A stretch of DNA of 53,420 nucleotides, from positions 1 to 53,420 of the forward strand of contig UQMO01000005.1 of the NCBI GenBank assembly GCA_900542125.1. The letters run 5' to 3'. The notes beneath the pieces are model-generated. The model did no database searches. It was not told the DNA's origin and saw nothing but the letters and a program-made list of their open reading frames with translations. A program made the translations under genes and the position numbers. Below are positions 49,193 to 53,420 of the stretch, one piece after another. The DNA comes from an uncultured Collinsella sp. (GTDB lineage: Bacteria > Actinomycetota > Coriobacteriia > Coriobacteriales > Coriobacteriaceae). The stretch's first letter is position 1; each line of letters starts with the position of its first letter.

Positions 49193-51493
49193 ATGTTCGC
49201 TGCCGCCATCTCGCTCGTCGGTCTTGCGGCGACCGTCTACCTTGTCTTGCGCGAGGCCAAGGCCATTCGCGCTCAGTCGGGCACCGTCACCAAGGGCGCC
49301 TTCGCCTGGAGCGTCGCCTTTGGCCTGTTCCAGCTCTTTTTGACCGTCTGGGGCGCTATTGGTCTCGTCGCGCAGAACGAGCCGCTCGCCTTTGTGGTGC
49401 TCATCCTGACCAATGCCATTCTCACCGGTTGCGCTTGGGCCAGCATCGCCCGCGACCGCATCGCCCCGCGCGTCTTTGCGTTCGCCAAGCCCGACGCCCC
49501 CGCCCCCACCGGCAAGCTCGCCCGCCTGCGCGGCGCCTTTGTGGGCCGCCCGCTCGTCGCCGCCGTCTTGTGCCTGCTGCTCGCCGGTGTCTTTGCGCTG
49601 CTGGGCATGGAAGTCTCGTCCAACCACGACTTTACCTGGGTCTACCCCCTGTGCATCCTGCTCGAGTGGGCCATCATCACCGTGCTCATGACCGGCTTGT
49701 TCTTCCTGTTCCAGCGCCACGGCGCAGCTCCCGCGGTCCTGGCCTTTGCCCTCTTTGTCCTGGGCATTGCCGAGTTCTTTGTCATCACGTTTAAATCCAT
49801 GCCCATCCAGCCGGGCGACCTTTCGGCCATCTCCACCGCCGCCGCGGTCGCCGGCAACGGCTACACCTTCTCGATCTCGCTGTTCTGCGTGCTGTCCATG
49901 GGCTTTACCGCCATCGCCATGCTGCTATGCGAGTACGCCGGCCTGGTGGCACCGCACCGTCAGAAGGGCGCCGCCAACGCCAAGCGCATGCTGCTCACCA
50001 ACCTGCTCGTCGCCGTGCTGTGCCTGGGCGGCGTGACCGCGCACGTCACGCTTATCGACTACTACAACACCCTCGGCATCACCGTCTACACCTGGCGCCC
50101 GCTCGAGAGCTACTGGCGCGAGGGCTACCTGCCCGCTTTCATTAGCGCAGCGCAGTCCATCAAGCCGCCCAAACCCGCCGACTACTCCGTCGACGATGCC
50201 AAAGCCACGCTCAAAAAGTACGCCAAGGCCTACGACAAGTCCGACGCGGCCAAGAGCGACGAGCGCGCCGCCGCAAAGGAGCAGTTCGACAGCGAGAAGC
50301 CCACGGTCATCGCCATCATGAACGAGACCTTCTCGGACCTATCCATCTACCAGAACATGCGCGCCGGCTACGAAGGCCCGCAGTACTTTAAGAACCTGTC
50401 CAACTGCCTCAGCCGCGGCAAGCTCTACGTGAGCGCCTACGGCGGCGGCACCGCCAATACCGAGTTTGAGTTTATGACCGGCAACTCCATGGCCAATCTG
50501 GGCTCGGGCGTGTACCCCTACACCATCTACAACATGGAAACGACCGGGAATCTGGCAGAGCAGTTCAAGTCGCTCGGATATTCCACCACGGCCATGCACC
50601 CCAACCACGCGACCAACTGGAACCGCGAGAACGTGTACAAGGACTTTGGCTTTGACCAGTTCCTGTCCATCAACGACTTCCAGGGCGCCGATACCCTGCG
50701 CGACATGGTGACTGACCAGGCTACCTACGACAAGATTCTTGAGCTGCTCGACCAGAACGCCGATCCTCAGTTTATCTTCGACGTGACCATGCAGAACCAC
50801 TCGGGCTACGACACGGGCCTGCTGCCGGTCGACAAGCAGATGCACCTTAACATCGACACGACCGACCTGGACGCCAAGACCATCGGGGACGGCACGCTGT
50901 CCGATGTCGACGAGTACGTCTCGTGCATTGAGCAGTCCGACCAGGCGCTGCGTTACTTCCTCAACGCCCTGAGCAAGCTCGACCGCAAGGTGGTCGTGGT
51001 GTTCTGGGGCGACCACCAGCCGTTCTTCCCGTCCAAGTTCAACGACAAGTGGTTTACCGGCGAGGACGACGCCACGCATCAGGAGCGTCTGTGGCAGACC
51101 GACTACATCATCTGGGCCAACTACGACGTTGCCGGCTGCGACCAAACGAGTGAGGTCGACGATCTGTCCACCAACTACCTGTCCGCGCAGCTTATGCAGC
51201 TGATCGGCGCCCCGCTGACCGACTACCAGAAGGCGCACATGACGCTGCGCGAGTCGCTGCCCGCCATTAACTCGGTCGGCTACGAGGACGCCAGCCTGCG
51301 CTGGGCGCTCTCCTCCAACGTCACCGGTGACGACGCCGATGCCGCAGCCGCCACCAAGGCACGCGAGGATTACGCCAAGATGCAGTACTACGAGATGTTC
51401 CGCGACGGCAAGAACGTCTACACCGAGCACTTCCAGACCGAGGCCAACGAGACCGATCCCAACCTGGCACCGGGCACGACCAAGATCAAGTAG
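49193..51493 (+). CDS. LtaS-like glycerolphosphate transferase/sulfatase-fold protein
   Basis: This 766-residue protein has about five N-terminal helices followed by an extracellular alkaline-phosphatase-superfamily domain. It carries the metal and nucleophile blocks IMNETFSDLS (metal-binding Glu), GGGTANTEFEFMTGNS with the catalytic Thr at about 420, TAMHPNHATNWNR and VFWGDHQPF. These match LtaS and related polyglycerol-phosphate transferases that build lipoteichoic acid-like polymers. The GTG five codons earlier overlaps AGGAG, so the ATG at 49193 is the better start. It is monocistronic. Coriobacterial envelope glycopolymers are poorly known, so the product may differ from classical LTA. 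Confidence 0.88.
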   Translation: MFAAAISLVGLAATVYLVLREAKAIRAQSGTVTKGAFAWSVAFGLFQLFLTVWGAIGLVAQNEPLAFVVLILTNAILTGCAWASIARDRIAPRVFAFAKPDAPAPTGKLARLRGAFVGRPLVAAVLCLLLAGVFALLGMEVSSNHDFTWVYPLCILLEWAIITVLMTGLFFLFQRHGAAPAVLAFALFVLGIAEFFVITFKSMPIQPGDLSAISTAAAVAGNGYTFSISLFCVLSMGFTAIAMLLCEYAGLVAPHRQKGAANAKRMLLTNLLVAVLCLGGVTAHVTLIDYYNTLGITVYTWRPLESYWREGYLPAFISAAQSIKPPKPADYSVDDAKATLKKYAKAYDKSDAAKSDERAAAKEQFDSEKPTVIAIMNETFSDLSIYQNMRAGYEGPQYFKNLSNCLSRGKLYVSAYGGGTANTEFEFMTGNSMANLGSGVYPYTIYNMETTGNLAEQFKSLGYSTTAMHPNHATNWNRENVYKDFGFDQFLSINDFQGADTLRDMVTDQATYDKILELLDQNADPQFIFDVTMQNHSGYDTGLLPVDKQMHLNIDTTDLDAKTIGDGTLSDVDEYVSCIEQSDQALRYFLNALSKLDRKVVVVFWGDHQPFFPSKFNDKWFTGEDDATHQERLWQTDYIIWANYDVAGCDQTSEVDDLSTNYLSAQLMQLIGAPLTDYQKAHMTLRESLPAINSVGYEDASLRWALSSNVTGDDADAAAATKAREDYAKMQYYEMFRDGKNVYTEHFQTEANETDPNLAPGTTKIK

Positions 51494-51514
51494 CGGGCGT
51501 GTCTTAACTGGATC

Positions 51515-51643
51515 GTCTGCCCGGGCGGCGCGGAATGTAAGATTCCCTGCTCGGGCAGTCCTGCTCGCACGGAGAGCACATTAAGTGCTCTCCGGCTCGT
51601 GCGGAACTCGCGATGAACCTTACATACCTCCGCCCGGACAGAC
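51515..51643. repeat. Cruciform-type element: long inverted repeat with an inner hairpin
   Basis: Outer arms (51515-51541 and 51619-51643) share GTCTGYCCGGGCGG and ATGTAAG. A separate inner hairpin (51566-51603) pairs CGCACG and GAGAGCAC with their complements. It follows the LtaS-like stop by 20 bp. The text CCCGGGCGGCGCGGA also occurs near 25299, after the phosphatase gene. Confidence 0.7.
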
Positions 51644-51698
51644 GCCCTGTTGTTGGAGCGTGGCTTGTCTTGGGTGTATCGCCGAACATATATAAGTT

Positions 51699-51728
51699 GA
51701 AGGCCACGTTATGTGGCCTTCTTTGTTT
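51699..51728 (+). terminator. Rho-independent terminator after the LtaS-like gene
   Basis: GAAGGCCAC (51699-51707) pairs with GTGGCCTTC (51713-51721), followed by TTTGTTT. Confidence 0.8.
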
Positions 51729-51730
51729 GC

Positions 51731-51868
51731 GGAAAGTGTGTCCCGGAATTCTTGTCTGGAATGGGATGCAGTTTCCGCTTGGGACCCGATTGGGAAAGTG
51801 TGTCCCACTATTCAGCTGGATTCCGGGATGTATTCCGTTCCGGGCGCTAATTGTGGGATGCAGTTTCC
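51731..51868. repeat. Cluster of five 15-bp motifs in both orientations
   Basis: The motif GGAAASTGYRTCCCR occurs forward at 51731-51745 and 51793-51807 and reversed at 51762-51776 and 51854-51868, with a shorter reversed variant at 51824-51837. The two full reversed copies extend to a shared TGGGATGCAGTTTCCGCTTG. There is no gene here, and the cluster lies between two terminators. Confidence 0.8.
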
Positions 51869-51892
51869 GCTTGCGGAGTCTCCACTCAACAG

Positions 51893-51930
51893 AAAACCCG
51901 GGTAGCCAGTTGTTTGGCTACCCGGGTTTT
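51893..51930 (-). terminator. Bidirectional terminator after the right-end surface-protein gene
   Basis: Perfect 15-bp stem: 51893-51907 with 51916-51930, A-rich at one base and T-rich at the other, so it provides a TTTT run on either strand. It lies 27 bp past the minus-strand stop at 51957. Confidence 0.85.
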
Positions 51931-51956
51931 AGTTTGTCGATATGTTCGACTGGCTA

Positions 51957-53373
51957 CTAGTGGGTCTTGCGGCGCTTGATCAGCATGATGAGGGCTATCA
52001 CTACGAGCGTTGCTCCCGCTGCTGCTGCGGTGGCGACTAGGGCGAATGTTTGGTCGCCGGTGTTTGCGAGGCTCTTCGCTGTGGTCGTAGTCTTGACCTT
52101 GGTGTCGGTCTTAGCTCCGTTGTCGGACTTGGGCTTGTCCGGGTTCGTCGGGGTCTCAGGAGTCTCGGGGTCCTTTGAGCCTTCGGAATCGGTTGGGCCG
52201 GCGGTGTTTACCAGCGTATGGTCCAGGAACTTCTTGGCGCCCGCACTTGCCTGTGAGAACAGGCGGCGCGTGCGGATCGGGGTGGCGTTCACCGTTGTGG
52301 GCGCCGTCTCCTCGGCCTCGATATTCACGAGCGCCGTGCCGGTGTCGAGGCCCACGTCGTTGTATCCCACGTGGCAGTAATACTGCGCACCGTCATCGTC
52401 TGCGGTCAGGTCAATCTCGAGCTTTGAGGCCGTTCCAGCCGCGAGGTTGCCATCGGCACCCACGAGCTTAAACTCTGTCTCGCCGCGGCCCTTGCGGTAC
52501 CACATATAGGTCGGTGCCAGCCCTGTTTCGCTATCGTCGGCACCGAGTTGCTTCACATGGCCAATCGCCGAGAGCGTCAGGTGGCTTCCCGCCGTGCGCT
52601 CAACCGAAGAGTCGTATCCAAGATCCGACCCCTCCGCAGCATCCGCCGCAGGTCCGCTCACGCTCATCGTCATGCCCTCGGGCATGGTCTTGACCGTAAT
52701 AATTGCCGAGCGAATACCCGTTTCGGTCGTGGATCCATTCTTAACGGCGGCAATGGCAAATCGATATTCCGTATTGGGCTGCAACCCGTCCCAGGTAAGC
52801 GAGGTCTGCGTATTGTCGGCGATCTTCCAGCTGTTGACGATGGCGTCGGCCGCGTTACTCTGCAGCATACCCACGCCGTAGCTAAAGCCACCCCTGTTTG
52901 CGAGCACGTCGTCCCAGCTAAACGCGACACTGGTCGAATCAACGGCGTTTGCCGTAAAGCCCGTCACGGCCGGTGCCTCGGGCATCTCGACATCCTTGAC
53001 GTCATAGCCCACGATCCAAAGCTGATCGGTGTCCTTGGTGCCGAGTTTGTCGCCCGAGCCGTCCTCGAACTTGTTGACATCCACCGCGTTGACGCCCAGA
53101 CGCCACACAAAACCGTACTTGCCCTGCGCGGCCTCGGGCAGGTTGTCGACGGTGCCGCCGTATTCGGTCGATTCACTCGAGGAGTTACCCGTAGTAAAGC
53201 CGGCGTTGGCACCAAAGCACAGGCCGCCAAACAACTCGTGCTTTGCGAGCTTCGCGCCCATGACAACGCTGCCGTTCAGCGTCAAGCCGAGCTCGAGCTC
53301 CTGCTCCTTGCCCTCCTCGACTTCGATGGTCTGCTCAATGCTCGCCCCCGACTGCGCGGCGGCGCCGTTAAAC
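51957..53373 (-). CDS. LPXTG-anchored surface protein, N-terminus missing
   Basis: This is the C-terminal 471 residues of a wall-anchored protein, read from the contig edge. It has a fibronectin-III-like domain (about 125-220, SVAFSWDD, LQPNTEYRFAIAAV), an Ig-like segment with the Cys pair region ADDDGAQYYCHVGYN, and a Thr/Pro/Lys-rich wall spacer. The sorting signal is LANTG, followed by a hydrophobic helix and KRRKTH. Unlike the giant adhesin it has the canonical Thr. The apparent N-terminus MGSEMCIRDR of the uncut frame is adapter translated by chance; genuine sequence starts with FNGAAAQSG. N-terminal domains and the signal peptide are beyond the contig. Confidence 0.88.
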
Positions 53374-53420
53374 CTGTCTCTTATACACATCTCCGAGCCC
53401 ACGAGACGCTCATGAATCTC
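53374..53420. other. Nextera adapter sequence at the right contig end (not genomic)
   Basis: The Tn5 mosaic end lies at 53374-53392, followed by the Nextera read-2 adapter and the same 8-nt index (GCTCATGA in this orientation). Genomic sequence ends at 53373. Confidence 0.97.

Noticed and set aside
53374..53402. Start of the right-end surface protein as MGSEMCIRDR
   Set aside because: These residues are translated Nextera adapter; the true start is outside the contig.
1..53420. Prophage, integrative element, insertion sequence, tRNA or rRNA genes
   Set aside because: No integrase, transposase, phage structural gene or rRNA motif was found, and no cloverleaf-like sequence was recognised by eye. 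A tRNAscan-SE run would settle the last point.

Overview
The window is one assembled contig of a GC-rich Gram-positive genome. Gene content, codon use and cell-surface proteins fit the Coriobacteriia, most likely Collinsella; this is inference, as there is no rRNA to confirm it. Both ends (1-48 and 53374-53420) are Nextera/Tn5 library adapter, not genome, and each cuts a gene: a tsaC/sua5 homologue on the left and an LPXTG surface protein on the right.

Layout. 49-4873 (minus strand) is a translation-quality cluster, prfA - prmC - tsaC, split by an orphan HicB-type antitoxin and a HigBA toxin-antitoxin pair. A large structured RNA candidate lies between prmC and prfA. 5105-6430 is an AAA+/DUF4143 ATPase. 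6670-14913 encodes a 2,747-residue wall-anchored adhesin/pilin-like protein whose leader carries a G8 tract able to switch reading frame. 15210-19602 is an amino-acid ABC importer plus an M20 peptidase. 19909-24815 holds an aldose epimerase-like protein, an unknown membrane protein, an MFS exporter and a second AAA+/DUF4143 ATPase. 24849-26583 holds a low-molecular-weight phosphatase, a Cys-rich TIGR04076-type protein and a pyridoxamine kinase. A second copy of the structured RNA (26705-26928) precedes a MarR regulator and a heterodimeric multidrug-type ABC exporter (27028-31262). 31494-35919 is a LysR regulator divergent from a short-chain dehydrogenase, an OFA-like MFS transporter and a Gfo/Idh/MocA dehydrogenase, probably one catabolic unit. 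36330-43102 holds Tex, a transaldolase-like aldolase, a HAD phosphatase and an RlmKL-type rRNA methyltransferase. 43198-47944 is a potassium module: KdpE, a shortened KdpD, a 64-residue membrane protein and the Kup transporter. 48104-51493 holds a nitroreductase and an LtaS-like glycerolphosphate transferase.

The intergenic spaces are unusually rich in long palindromes. Several form small families repeated within the window, which suggests REP/BIME-like elements. No transposase, integrase, prophage, CRISPR array, tRNA or rRNA was seen.

The most interesting observations are: (1) two divergent copies of a roughly 225-240-nt RNA with compensatory base changes and a probable pseudoknot; (2) a G8 slippage switch that would join a strongly initiated leader ORF to the giant adhesin on gain of one G; (3) three private repeats at an exact 32- or 33-bp period upstream of each AAA+/DUF4143 ATPase; (4) an apparently degenerate RlmL half in the rRNA methyltransferase.
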